A model generated the notes under the pieces. That model saw only the letters and a list, made by a program, of their open reading frames with translations. It had not been told where the DNA came from and made no database searches. DNA of 64,000 nt from Cladocopium goreaui (Eukaryota; Sar; Dinophyceae; Suessiales; Symbiodiniaceae), in NCBI GenBank assembly GCA_947184155.2, contig CAMXCT020001141.1:1-64000 (forward strand), read 5' to 3'. Made by a program: the position numbers and the translations under genes. Shown one piece after another: positions 19,726 through 29,976 of this stretch. Positions within the stretch are counted from its first letter, which is position 1, and each line of letters starts with the position of its first letter.

Positions 19726-20639
19726 ACATTGCCACATGCAGGCAGCCTTTTTCAATCACGAGGTTTAAGGGGAGTGGCTGAAGAGAGGCACTAGCGTCTA
19801 GATTAGATCAGCTAGGCAGCTAGAGCGTCTTCCATGACAGCTGCACGCCTTTTACTTACCGCCAATGGCCGGTCGGTGTGGTGTCTACAGGAGTACTCTA
19901 TATCTCTCTTGAGGCTTGACAGCGTATGTAAAGTGTGCTCAATACTCATGCTATATCCACATAGGATCCAGCCCAAAACAAAAACAGTGGCTAAGCACTG
20001 TAGCTCCTTGGAATCTCGGTAGCACTCCCTTTTCTTGACCTCACTGACAAACTGGGGTTCGAAAGTTTTAATTTTGTCGCTTGAAGTTAGGTCCATCAAC
20101 CATCCATTCCCATCAACCATCCATTCGTTCTCACGGATTTTGCAAATCATGCCTCACATTTGTTCAGGTCACCTATCTCTCCATATGTTTTGATGATCTG
20201 TGCATTTCGATCATAACTTTAATAAGTGTGTTCTGTTTTTTGAAAACATTCAGCGGATAACTCACCAAAGACTATTTGTCTCAACACATCATAAAGACCA
20301 GTGGGGCATGGCAGAAAGATATGTTAAATCTCTTCAAATTTGGAAATGACGCGCATCCAATGCAACAGATGTTATGCATTCATTTTTTCAAGCGGCTTGG
20401 CCCCAAAAAAAATATTTTCTGGTCATATGGAAGGGGGCGTCAAGGCAAGGCATTTTATAGTTTACAGCCTTTCAGCTGCCCATTTCTGGTCCGCCCACTG
20501 GTGGAGGCGTGTCATTTTATAGCCAGTTACAATTTTCCTATGAGTTTTCAAAACCTATCCACCTACCCCCTCAGTGACCCCAATTCCTTGCTAGAAAATC
20601 CCCTGCAAGACCCCCCCCCCCCCGAAAAGGAACCAAGAT
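19726..20639. other. Between two repeat arrays, no firm gene
   Basis: Open frames on both strands around 19812-20150 do not show clear bias. A short stretch near 20300-20400 (frame DMLNLFKFGNDAHPMQQM) could be an exon. It ends in a poly-C run (20610-20623) beside the 94-bp element. Confidence 0.3.
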
Positions 20640-21316
20640 GTCCGAACATGGTGTGTTTTGCACATTTCGACTTCGAAATGTGCTTCGCGCCACAACGGCG
20701 TGCACTTTTTCGACATCTCAACTTCCAAAAGTGGTCCGAACATGGTGTGCTTTGCACATTTCGACTTCGAAATGTGCTTCGCGCCACAACGGCGTGCACT
20801 TTTTCGACGTCTCAACTTCCAAAAGTGGTCCGAACATGGTGTGTTTTGCACATTTCGACTTCGAAATGTGCTTCGCGCCACAACGGCGTGCACTTTTTCG
20901 ACATCTCAACTTCCAAAAGTCGTCCGAACCCCTCAGTTTTTAACACATTTTACTTCCAAATGCGCTTCGCGCCACAACGCCGTGCACTTGTTCAACATCT
21001 CAACTTCCAAAAGTGGTCCGACGCTGAGGTGTTTTGACCTTTTCACTTCGAAATCGCCTTCGCGCCACAACGGCGTGCAACTTTTCATCTCTCATCTCCC
21101 CAGATGTCTCCGCACCCGCCGCTTTAGCGAGCCTACTTTTCAACCCTCTGGAGCCACAAAACCACGAAAAAACACAGTGTTTCGCGACTTTCCTACCTTT
21201 TCGCGCACCTGCATCTTCTTTCTTCTGATCTTCTCTCTTCTGACTCTTCTCCCTGCTGACTGCTTTTTCACCTCTCCATATTGTCGGAAGTTTGACTTCT
21301 AAACTTCCTTCGACTA
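20640..21316 (+). repeat. 94-bp-period repeat element, forward copy
   Basis: Units start with GTCCGAAC at 20640, 20734, 20828, 20922 and, as GTCCGACG, at 21016, exactly 94 bp apart, each with CTTCGCGCCACAACGGCGTG. A non-repetitive tail follows (GAGCCACAAAACCACG...) and ends CTAAACTTCCTTCGACTA. Long frames on both strands arise because 94 is not a multiple of three, so every frame samples the repeat. Such peptides are probably over-annotated; not called coding. Confidence 0.85.
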
Positions 21317-21502
21317 CGTTTGACTACTTTGGAATCATTCATGACAGAATTGCGCCCAAGTCAACGAATCATCACTGACTGACCAGACTCAGACACATTC
21401 CATCGCAGAAGCCGCAACGCTGCACTGTCAACACTGGCTCAAGACACGCCAGTTGTCCAACTTTCTCCCTGATCTCAGTGATCCTATCGAGGCCGCGGTA
21501 CG

Positions 21503-22111
21503 ATGACGACCCAAGAGACCCGAAACACCTTGAAGTTCACCCAGATGTGCAGATACTTTCGTGCCAACCGTTGCCACATGGGCAACGAGTGCAATTTTGC
21601 ACACTCACCTGAAGAGCTGAGAAAGGCACCAAGTTTGGTTGGCACCAAATTGTGCTTTCAATTCAGTTCCAAGGGTCAGTGCAGCAAGGGTGCAGCCTGC
21701 AACTTTGCCCACGGAAAGGAGGAGCTTCAGTCAATGCCAGTTGAAGCCAGAAGTCCGGTGGGGCGCAAGGGCGGCATGGATCCCATGAAAGTTAAGGCAG
21801 CAGCGGAGGTTAAGGCAGTTAAGGTCCAGGGTCCCAGGGATGCGTGTGATGCAATCTCCAAGATGCACTTGCTTCAGATGAAGATGAACCAGCTGGAGTC
21901 CTTGAGCATGCGTTTGGCAGTACGCCCACCTCCTGGCTTGGAGGCAATGAATTTACCCATGAGTAGCTTCACGGGTAGCCTGGCATGCATGGATAGCGAA
22001 ATCTGGAGCATGGCATCGACGTCATTTCCCAGCAGTCCTCGCGTGGATGAATCAGAAAGTGAAGTGTTCAGCCCACTCCTGTCTGACAGAAGTGAGGCAT
22101 TTTTGCTTTGA
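21503..22111 (+). CDS. Two-finger CCCH zinc-finger protein, copy 1
   Basis: This complete 202-residue intronless frame starts at the first ATG after in-frame stops in the leader (TGA twice within 33 bases). Finger 1 is C16-x7-C24-x5-C30-x3-H34; finger 2 is C51-x8-C60-x5-C66-x3-H70. A Met/Leu-rich helical stretch (about 118-141), a PPPGLE motif near 145 and a Ser/Glu-rich tail follow. CCCH fingers typically bind RNA, so a role in mRNA control is likely (family knowledge). Dinoflagellates often carry such genes in tandem. Relative to copies 2 and 3, this copy has Lys for Asn in AVKVQGP and a different end (SEAFLL). Confidence 0.85.
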   Translation: MTTQETRNTLKFTQMCRYFRANRCHMGNECNFAHSPEELRKAPSLVGTKLCFQFSSKGQCSKGAACNFAHGKEELQSMPVEARSPVGRKGGMDPMKVKAAAEVKAVKVQGPRDACDAISKMHLLQMKMNQLESLSMRLAVRPPPGLEAMNLPMSSFTGSLACMDSEIWSMASTSFPSSPRVDESESEVFSPLLSDRSEAFLL

Positions 22112-23270
22112 TCTGATCTTGCTGATCATCGTTGATCATCCCTGATCTATGTTGATCTTCATAATGATCTTCATGTCAATCTTCATGTGGATCTTCAATA
22201 AGCGTTGAAGGATTTCAAGGGACATCCGCAGAATGTGTGATTTGTACAAGATGTATAAGTCACTGTACAGAATTTTGATGAATTTTGCGCTGCAGGATTT
22301 TCCTCAGACCATCTACAGGTGGTGGTTCGAGCCCTGCACTTTGCAATTCAGAGTTGCCCCAGGGAACCTTGCCAGGGAGCACGCTTGGTGACCTAGGTTT
22401 TTCCTCTCTCGGGCATGGCAGAAGAGGAGTCAATTGCACGACCGGACCAAAAAAGTTGATTCCATGGTAGTTTCACACATTTGGAATATTTGGACTAGGC
22501 CGCATCACACAATCTGAGCCAAAGCAGCTTGGATCCGTATGGATCCGTGCACTTGACGAACATCAGTCCCAAACACAGCAGGTTTCTGTAGGTTCTGTTC
22601 CTCCCTGCTCAGGTGCTCGGGCTGGAGCCGTCCAAACCTGACCCAGGCTGGAGTTTGGAGATTGCCCATTTTGGAGATTGCCCAGGGTTTGGAGAGAATC
22701 CGTACGAACAAGGCTCGTAAACCAGGACCTCCCAAAGAGGACTGCACAGAAACCGGAAAATTTATTTTGCCTTGAAACATCTTGAAGCATCTCCCAGATC
22801 CGCAGGGTACTTTGTCCGTTGATTTGTTGTTAAAGGTTGTGAAGTTTTTTTTTTTTGTGGGGGGGAAGGGGGTGCCTTAAAACATATAACTTTGCATAGA
22901 GCACTGCCAGATCATCAGCGGCAAAAAATGACATCAACGCTCTCCTTCAGTATGATGCGTGGGTATCTAAAGAATTAGGGGTGCCCAAGAGATCCCAAGT
23001 AGACTAATGTAAAACCGACTAGCTTCGGGATATTCAGACAGAGGCTCCCCAATTGGCAGCTAGCATCAGCATTTACATTGAAATATACTACGTTTGAATA
23101 CCTTGGAATCATTCCTGACAGAATTGCGCCCATGTCAACGAATCATCACTGACTGACCAGACACATTCCATCGCAGAAGCCGCAACGCTGCACTGTCAAC
23201 ACTGGCTCAAGACACGCCAGTTGTCCAACTTTCTCCCTGACCTCAGTGATCCTATCGAGGCCGCGGTACG
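22112..23270. other. Spacer between CCCH copies 1 and 2
   Basis: Contains a GATCTTCAT minisatellite (about 22130-22200), conserved CTGCAGGATTTTCC and GGGGGGGAAGGGGG segments, and the leader of copy 2 (GAATCATTCCTGACAG onwards). Short frames on both strands are shared by all spacers without coding bias. The leader keeps a CGAGGCCGCGGTACG run just before the ATG. Confidence 0.6.
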
Positions 23271-23879
23271 ATGACGACCCAAGAGACCCGAAACACCTTG
23301 AAGTTCACCCAGATGTGCAGATACTTTCGTGCCAACCGTTGCCACATGGGCAACGAGTGCAATTTTGCACACTCACCTGAAGAGCTGAGAAAGGCACCAA
23401 GTTTGGTTGGCACCAAATTGTGTTTTCAATTCAGTTCCAAGGGTCAGTGCAGCAAGGGTGCAGCCTGCAACTTTGCCCACGGAAAGGAGGAGCTTCAGTC
23501 AATGCCAGTTGAAGCCAGAAGTCCGGTGGGGCGCAAGGGCGGCATGGATCCCATGAAAGTTAAGGCAGCAGCGGAGGTTAAGGCAGTTAACGTCCAGGGT
23601 CCCAGGGATGCGTGTGATGCAATCTCCAAGATGCACTTGCTTCAGATGAAGATGAACCAGCTGGAGTCCTTGAGCATGCGTTTGGCAGTACGCCCACCTC
23701 CTGGCTTGGAGGCAATGAATTTACCCATGAGTAGCTTCACGGGTAGCCTGGCATGCATGGATAGCGAAATCTGGAGCATGGCATCGACGTCATTTCCCAG
23801 CAGTCCTCGTGTGGATGAATCAGAAAGTGAAATGTTCAACTCACTCCTGTCTGACAGAAGTGAGGCATTTTGGCTTTGA
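23271..23879 (+). CDS. Two-finger CCCH zinc-finger protein, copy 2
   Basis: 202 residues with all eight zinc ligands intact (C16, C24, C30, H34; C51, C60, C66, H70). It differs from copy 1 by Lys to Asn in AVNVQGP and by four residues in the tail (SEMFNSLLSDRSEAFWL). Only about two silent changes separate it from copy 1. The leader and start context are the same, so regulation is probably shared with copy 3. The full spacer lies upstream. Confidence 0.85.
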   Translation: MTTQETRNTLKFTQMCRYFRANRCHMGNECNFAHSPEELRKAPSLVGTKLCFQFSSKGQCSKGAACNFAHGKEELQSMPVEARSPVGRKGGMDPMKVKAAAEVKAVNVQGPRDACDAISKMHLLQMKMNQLESLSMRLAVRPPPGLEAMNLPMSSFTGSLACMDSEIWSMASTSFPSSPRVDESESEMFNSLLSDRSEAFWL

Positions 23880-25046
23880 TCTGATCTTGCTGATCATCGT
23901 TGATCATCCCTGATCTATGTTGATCTTCATATTGATCTTCATAATGATCTTCATGTCAATCTTCATGTTGATCTTCAATAAGCGTTGAAGGATTTCAAGG
24001 GACTTCCGCAGAATGTGTGACTTGTACAAGATGTATAAGTCACTGTACAGAATTTTGATGAATTTTGCGCTGCAGGATTTTCCCTCAGACCATCTACAGG
24101 TGGTGGTTCGAGCCCTGTACTTTGCAATTCAGAGTTGCCCCAGGGAACCTTGCCAGGGAGATCCAGGGAGCACGCTTGGTGACCTAGGCTCTCGGGCATA
24201 GCAGAAGAGGAGTCAATTGCACGACCGGACCAAAAAAGTTGATTCCATGGTAGTTTCACACATTTGGAATATTTGGACTAGGCCGCATCACACAATCTGA
24301 AGGCTGAGCCAAAGCAGCTTGGATCCGTATGGATCCGTGCATTTGATGAACATCAGTCCCAAACACAGCAGGTTTCTGTAGGTTCTGTTCCTCCCTGCTC
24401 AGGTGCTCGGGCTGGAGCCCTCCAAACCTGACCCAGGCTGGAGTTTGGGGATTGCCCAGGGTTTGGAGAGAATCCGTACGAACAAGGCTCGTAAACCAGG
24501 ACCTCCCAAAGAGGACTGCACAGAAACCGGAAAATTTATTTTGCCTTGAAACATTTTGAAACATCTCCCAGATCCGCAGAGTACTTTGTCCGTTGATTTG
24601 TTGTTAAAGGTTGTGAAGATTCTTTGTGGGGGGGGGGAAGGGGGTGCCTTAAAACATATAACTTTGCATAGAACACTGCCAGATCATCAGCGGCAAAAAA
24701 TGACATCAACGCTCTCCTTCAGTATGATACGTGGGTATCTGTAAAGAATTAGGGGTGCCCAAGAGATCCCAAGTAGACTAATGTAAAACCGACTAGCTTC
24801 GGGATATTCAGACAGAGGCTCCCCAATTGGCAGCTAGCATCAGCATTTACATTGAAATATATACTACGTTTGAATACCTTGGAATCATTCCTGACAGAAT
24901 TGCGCCCATGTCAACGAATCATCACTGACTGACCAGACACATTCCATCGCAGAAGCCGCAACGCTGCACTGTCAACACTGGCTCAAGACACGCCAGTTGT
25001 CCAACTTTCTCCCTGATCTCAGTGATCCTATCGAGGCCGCGGTACG
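23880..25046. other. Spacer between CCCH copies 2 and 3
   Basis: Near-identical to the 22112-23270 spacer, with a slightly longer GATCTTCAT run and small indels (for example TTGGAGATTGCCCATTT missing). No separate gene is supported. Confidence 0.6.
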
Positions 25047-25655
25047 ATGACGACCCAAGAGACCCGAAACACCTTGAAGTTCACCCAGATGTGCAGATAC
25101 TTTCGTGCCAACCGTTGCCACATGGGCAACGGGTCCAATTTTGCACATTCACCTGAAGAGCTGAGAAAGGCACCAAGTTTGGTTGGCACCAAATTGTGCT
25201 TTCAATTCAGTTCCAAGGGTCAGTGCAGCAAGGGTGCAGCCTGCAACTTTGCCCACGGAAAGGAGGAGCTTCAGTCAATGCCAGTTGAAGCCAGAAGTCC
25301 GGTGGGGCGCAAGGGCGGCATGGATCCCATGAAAGTTAAGGCAGCAGCGGAGGTTAAGGCAGTTAACGTCCAGGGTCCCAGGGATGCGTGTGATGCAATC
25401 TCCAAGATGCACTTGCTTCAGATGAAGATGAACCAGCTGGAGTCCTTGAGCCTGCGTTTGGCAGTACGCCCACCTCCTGGCTTGGAGGCAATGAATTTAC
25501 CCATGAGTAGCTTCACGGGTAGCCTGGCATGCATGGATAGCGAAATCTGGAGCATGGCATCGACGTCATTTCCCAGCAGTCCTCGTGTGGATGAATCAGA
25601 AAGTGAAATGTTCAGCTCACTCCTGTCTGACAGAAGTGAGGCATTTTGGCTTTGA
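25047..25655 (+). CDS. CCCH zinc-finger protein, copy 3, finger 1 broken
   Basis: 202 residues, full length and open, but the third ligand of finger 1 is lost. The GAGTGC of the other copies (Glu29-Cys30) is GGGTCC here, giving Gly-Ser. Finger 1 is therefore C16, C24, Ser30, H34 and should not hold zinc normally. Finger 2 is intact. Also Met to Leu in LESLSLRLAV. The rest matches copy 2 closely. It may be a single-finger variant or a gene starting to decay. Confidence 0.8.
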   Translation: MTTQETRNTLKFTQMCRYFRANRCHMGNGSNFAHSPEELRKAPSLVGTKLCFQFSSKGQCSKGAACNFAHGKEELQSMPVEARSPVGRKGGMDPMKVKAAAEVKAVNVQGPRDACDAISKMHLLQMKMNQLESLSLRLAVRPPPGLEAMNLPMSSFTGSLACMDSEIWSMASTSFPSSPRVDESESEMFSSLLSDRSEAFWL

Positions 25656-26816
25656 TCTGATCTTGCTGATCATCGTTGATCATCCCTGATCTATGTTGAT
25701 CTTCATATTGATCTTCATAATGATCTTCATGTCAATCTTCATGTTGATCTTCAATAAGCGTTGAAGGATTTCAAGGGACTTCCGCAGAATGTGTGACTTG
25801 TACAAGATGTATAAGTCACTGTACAGAATTTTGATGAATTTTGCGCTGCAGGATTTTCCCTCACAGACCATCTACAGGTGGTGGTTCGAGCCCTGTACTT
25901 TGCAATTCTGAGTTGCCCCAGGGAACCTTGCCAGGGAGATCCACGGAGCACGCTTGGTGACCTAGGCTCTCGGGCATGGCAGAAGAGGAGTCAATTGCAC
26001 GACCGGACCAAACAAGTTGATTCCATGGTAGTTTCACACATTTGGAATATTTGGACTAGGCCGCATCACGCAATCTGATTGGATCCGTATGGATCCGTCC
26101 ATTTGATGAACATCAGTCCCAAACACAGCAGGTTTCTGTAGGTTTCTGTTCCTCCCTGCTCAGGTGCTCGGGCTGGGGCTCTCCAAACCTGACCCAGGCT
26201 GGAGTTTGGGGATTGCCCAGGGTTTGGAGAGAATCCGTAGGAACAAGGCTCGTAAACCAGGATCTCCCAAAGAGGATTGCACAGGAACCGGAAAGTTTAT
26301 TTTGCCTTGAAAAATCTTGAAACATCTTCCAGATCGGCAGGGTATTTTGTCCCTTGTTTTGTTGTAGATGTGAAAATTGACTTCGCCAGTGCCTTGGCAA
26401 GCTGGGTTTCACCTTGTCATATTGCAGGGCATAGTGCGAGATCACGGCCCGCCAAAAGAAACATCTCAGCCTTCTCTTTTTGTACGGTATTTGATGATTT
26501 CAAGAACTAGGGCTGGCTTCCCCTTGAGCAACTAGACCTGAGACATAAGACAGACCAACTTTGGGAAGTTCAATGAGAGGCTCCCCCATCGCCAGCTAGC
26601 ACTGCATTTCAACCATGCACCTAATCTAAGATTCTATCATATATATATATATACAGCATATTCAATAGACGCATTTACTGTAAGTCATGGTTTTTGCTTC
26701 CTTTTTCCAAAAGCCGTATACTATAATGTACACTACGAATGCTAGTATCACAAAACATGAAACATTATGATACATCATGAATCATCATGACATATTGTAA
26801 CCACCTATGGAAACAC
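25656..26816. other. 3' flank of the CCCH array
   Basis: The spacer homology continues to about 26600, increasingly diverged after 26350. A TA tract lies at 26640-26652. No supported exon. Confidence 0.5.
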
Positions 26817-26954
26817 ATGCTCATTCTGCCTTCATCCGTGGACCCCCATGGAGAGCCAATGGGGCATGCTGAGCTCAGCAGAGTGACGCCCGACTCGGAG
26901 CCTGAGGTGCTGGGAGCGGTTGAACCGAGCGGTGGTGGTATGGGTGCAGCATAG
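26817..26954 (+). CDS. Small candidate exon or short protein
   Basis: A 45-codon frame runs from ATG 26817 to TAG 26952-26954. It reads SVDPHGEPMGHAELSRVTPD, then SEPEVLGAVEPSGGGMGAA. The GC-rich third positions stand out sharply from AT-rich flanks. It could be a first exon or the whole of a short acidic peptide. No homologue is recognised. Confidence 0.4.
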   Translation: MLILPSSVDPHGEPMGHAELSRVTPDSEPEVLGAVEPSGGGMGAA

Positions 26955-27171
26955 ACATGGACAGCAAGAGGAAAGTTATCACAAGTTTGAATGTTGGAAT
27001 TCCCAATCTTCCATTTTTTCGATCTAGCTCAAAACATGTAGCTGGCTCAATTTCATCAGGGGTATGTTTTGACAGTCACCTTGGGCTTTTTCAGAGGTAC
27101 CATATCTAGTACTAAAGTAATCAGTGGGGATTGAACCTGGCAATTTAATGCAATTTAACAGATTGGGAAGT

Positions 27172-27655
27172 TTCTGCGAGCTCGCTCAACTGCAACGAGC
27201 TGGCTCAGCACCATCGAGCTCGCTCAATGCCACGTAGCTGGCTCAGGGGCATCGAGCTAGCTCAATGGCATCGAGCTGGCTCAATTTTTTTAGCGAAAAA
27301 AAAAAAAACTCGCAGAAATTGAGCCAGCTACGTCACGTTGAGCTGGCGGACGAATGTGAGAGCATCAAAACGAATACTAGCTATGTATTGGTCGGGTTCA
27401 TGACGCATTGGCGAGCCGGCTCAAGGGCATGTAGCCGGCTCAATTTCTGCGAGGTTTTGTTTTTTCTTTTTTTTTTTCGCTAAAAAAATTGAGTCAGCTA
27501 CGTGGCGCTGAGCCAGCTACGAGGCGCTGAGCCAGCTACGTGGCATTGAGCCAGCTACGTGGCACTGAGCCAGCTACGTGGCACTGAGCCAGCAAGGTAG
27601 CTTTGAGCTTTGAGCTAGCAAGGAGGCAGTGAGCCAGCAAGGTAGCTTTGAGCTT
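27172..27655. repeat. Inverted minisatellite hairpin (foldback DNA)
   Basis: The left arm (27172-27345) repeats GAGCTGGCTCAATGGCATC-type units. The right arm (27412-27655) repeats the complement, TGAGCCAGCTACGTGGCACT, about 20 bp each. Inner borders CTCGCAGAAATTGAGCCAGC and GGCTCAATTTCTGCGAG are complementary, as are the TTTTTTTAGCGAAAA blocks. The spacer is about 66 bp. Confidence 0.8.
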
Positions 27656-28636
27656 CATCATATATATATATACACCTATGCAATCCCAACCATGTAATAT
27701 ACTAGATCTAGGGAAAAGCAATTTTTTTGAGGGAGACACGTACCTTTGAGCTGGAGCGGGAATGTGCAATCTAACATTCGACAAGTAGCCTTCCTCTATA
27801 TATTATGCATATCACAGATATATATATATATATATATATATTTATTTATTTATTTATTGTTGTTATATTATGCAATATGTATATTTAGGTTGGGTTGAGT
27901 TGAGACCACCAGCTGAACTAAAGCATTTGCTGCTATAAATAGCATAGAACAATCTAAAACCACGTTCCACTAGTACAGACAGTACAGACATTGATTTGCG
28001 AACCCTTGGGGATGTTGTGATTTTGTGTCTTGACATTGACATTGTCGCTTGTAATCCTTGACTGTAGCTGTCCAGGCAGGGGTCCTCCAATCTGTGACGC
28101 TGCGTCCACCTGATGGAGTTCGACCACATGAGGTGGGACAGGGGTGTTCCATGTTTTTTCCCGTTTCTGGTCATTTCAAAGAGGATTTCAGATGTGTGCA
28201 GGGGAATGCGCATACGAATAACATTACGTTTGATACTTTTTGATTATTTTTGTGTTTTCTGAAAGCGAGACCTTGTTGCAATGCTACCTGACAGTCTGAT
28301 TACCGATTATTGTGTTTGAATAACACAAATTAAGCCCGAAGTGAGAGTTCTTATTGTACAGTGGTAGCACTCTTTTGGTTTTCCTGCTGTCCATAGGTTC
28401 CGTCGTTTCTTTATATACCTTGTACACCAGCAGGGTCTAGGGCCAACGGCCATGCTGTTTCCAGCAAATGGTGCAGGTATAGAGCTAGGATTATGTTCTC
28501 CTCAATAGCTTATGCTAGTGATTTTCAAACTTGAAAAAATGCAAACAAAAGGAAAACACATTGAACATCAAAAAGCGAAACTTCAAAACTGAAAAAAACC
28601 GGAAGCAAAATTACTTTACTTCGAGTTATCCCCACC
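27656..28636. other. Mostly non-coding
   Basis: TA and TTTA runs at 27657-27672 and 27815-27858. A weak possible exon near 28053-28130 reads TVAVQAGVLQSVTLRPPDGV; a longer reverse frame overlaps it. No firm call. Confidence 0.3.
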
Positions 28637-29367
28637 ATGACATTTATACATTTTGTTACTGGCAAATCTTCTGGCATTCTATCTGACATACCTTCTGGCA
28701 TTTTATCTGGCATATCTTTTGGCATTCTCTCTGGCATATCTTCTGGCATTCTAGCTGGCATATCTTCTGCAATCTGTTCTGGCATATCTTCTGGCACTCT
28801 ATCTGGCATATCTTCTGGCATATCTTCTGACATTCTATCTGGCATTCTATCTGGCAAATCTTCTGGCATTCTATCTGGCATATCTTCTGGCATTTATCTG
28901 GCGTACCTGGCATTCCATTCTATCTGGCATATATTCTATCTCTGGCATTCTATCTGGCATTCTATCTGGCAAATCTTCTGGCATTCTATCTGGCATATCT
29001 TCTGGCATTCTATCTGACATTCTATCTGGCATATCTTCTGTCATTCTATCTGGCCGTTGAGGTCCAGCGGTGCACACTGAGCTGGGAAGGTCCCAGGTTG
29101 AGGTCCAGCGGTGCACACTGAGCTGGGCAGGTCCCAGGTTCAGGTCCCAGTGCACACTGGGCTGGGGAAGTCGGCAAAGAGCTTGGCGAAGAGAGTTGGC
29201 AAAGAGCTTGGCGAAGAGTTGGCAAGGCGGAAGTGGAGGTGGAAGTTGATGCAGACATGGTCGAGGAGAAACTGGAGGAGGAGGAGGCGGAGGCGAGGAA
29301 GAGGAGGAGGAGGAAGAGGAGAAGAGCTAGCCGAGGAGGAGAAGAACAACTCTGATAAAATCTAACA
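28637..29367 (+). repeat. Ser-Gly-Ile-Leu repeat element, copy 1
   Basis: It starts with CACCATGACATTTATACATT and GTTACTGGCAAATCTTCTGG. A 21-24 bp repeat (CTATCTGGCATATCTTCTGG) follows, then about 42-bp repeats (GAGGTCCAGCGGTGCACACT), then a GAGGAGGAG-rich tail ending GATAAAATCTAA. From the ATG the first block reads ILSGISSGILSGISSG; the reverse strand reads MPEDMPDRMPEDMPDR. Indels break the frame before the acidic tail, so this copy cannot make one continuous protein. Copies 2 and 3 lie at 59.4-61.0 kb. Confidence 0.75.
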
Positions 29368-29384
29368 ACCCTCACCTGGCAGGT

Positions 29385-29665
29385 GGGGAATAAATGGGGA
29401 AAAAAGGGACGTCAAGAAGGGAAAAAACATGGGGAAAAAATGGACTTGTCCATTTGCATTTGTTTCGCATTTCTATATTTTGTTTTTTCGATTTGTTTTT
29501 TGCTTTTATTTTGCATGTTGTGTGCTTTTTTCCAGGCAAAAAACAAAATAAGTGCAAAATAAAAGCAACAAAAAACAATCGAGAAAACAAAATAAATGCA
29601 AAACAAATGCAAATGGACAAGTCCATTTTTCCATGTTTTTTTCCATTTTGTTTTTTTCCCCTTTT
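29385..29665. repeat. Near-perfect hairpin, arms of about 80-100 bp
   Basis: AATGGACTTGTCCATTTGCA at about 29445 pairs with TGCAAATGGACAAGTCCATT at about 29608-29627. Pairing continues through TTTTGCTTTTATTTTGCA against TGCAAAATAAAAGCA, and outward through AAAAAACATGG against CCATGTTTTTT. Loop of roughly 40 bp near 29520-29550. Both strands are open across it only because the sequence is A/T-homopolymeric. Confidence 0.75.
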
Positions 29666-29976
29666 TTCAGTTTTTATTTTGCTTTTGTTTTTTTTTGGAT
29701 TTTGTTGATTTGCTTTTTGGTTTTTCCATTGTTTTTGCATTTGTCTCGTTTTTTTTTTCAATTTTTTGATGCTTAGAATAAGTTATGGCCTGGTGAACAT
29801 AAAGCTCGGATGGAGTTTATTGCCAATTTCGAAGGGAGGAACCAGCCATCAGTTCTTGCCACATCGGTATGGACGAAATTATTGGTTTGTTTTCGTTCTG
29901 TTCCTTTTTGCGTTTTTTTAATGTTTATATATTTATAGTTACACGGGGTTACACCGCCTGCACATAGTTCCATATC

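Larger units (their letters stand above)
21317..26600 (+). repeat. Tandem array of three CCCH gene units
   Basis: The ATGs at 21503, 23271 and 25047 are 1768 and 1776 bp apart. 5' leader, coding region, 3' region with GATCTTCAT repeats and long spacers are near-identical. Unit 1 is cut at its 5' side by the 94-bp element. After unit 3 the spacer continues in diverged form (GAGAGGCTCCCCCATCGCCAGCTAGC at 26572-26598 against GAGGCTCCCCAATTGGCAGC in the others). Confidence 0.9.

Noticed and set aside
20276..21302. 253- and 214-codon frames over the 94-bp element
   Set aside because: All three + frames and the reverse strand are open because the repeat lacks stops. No start, splice or end context; explained by the repeat.
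29372..29776. Lys/Asn/Phe-rich frames on both strands
   Set aside because: Homopolymeric hairpin DNA; frames mirror each other.
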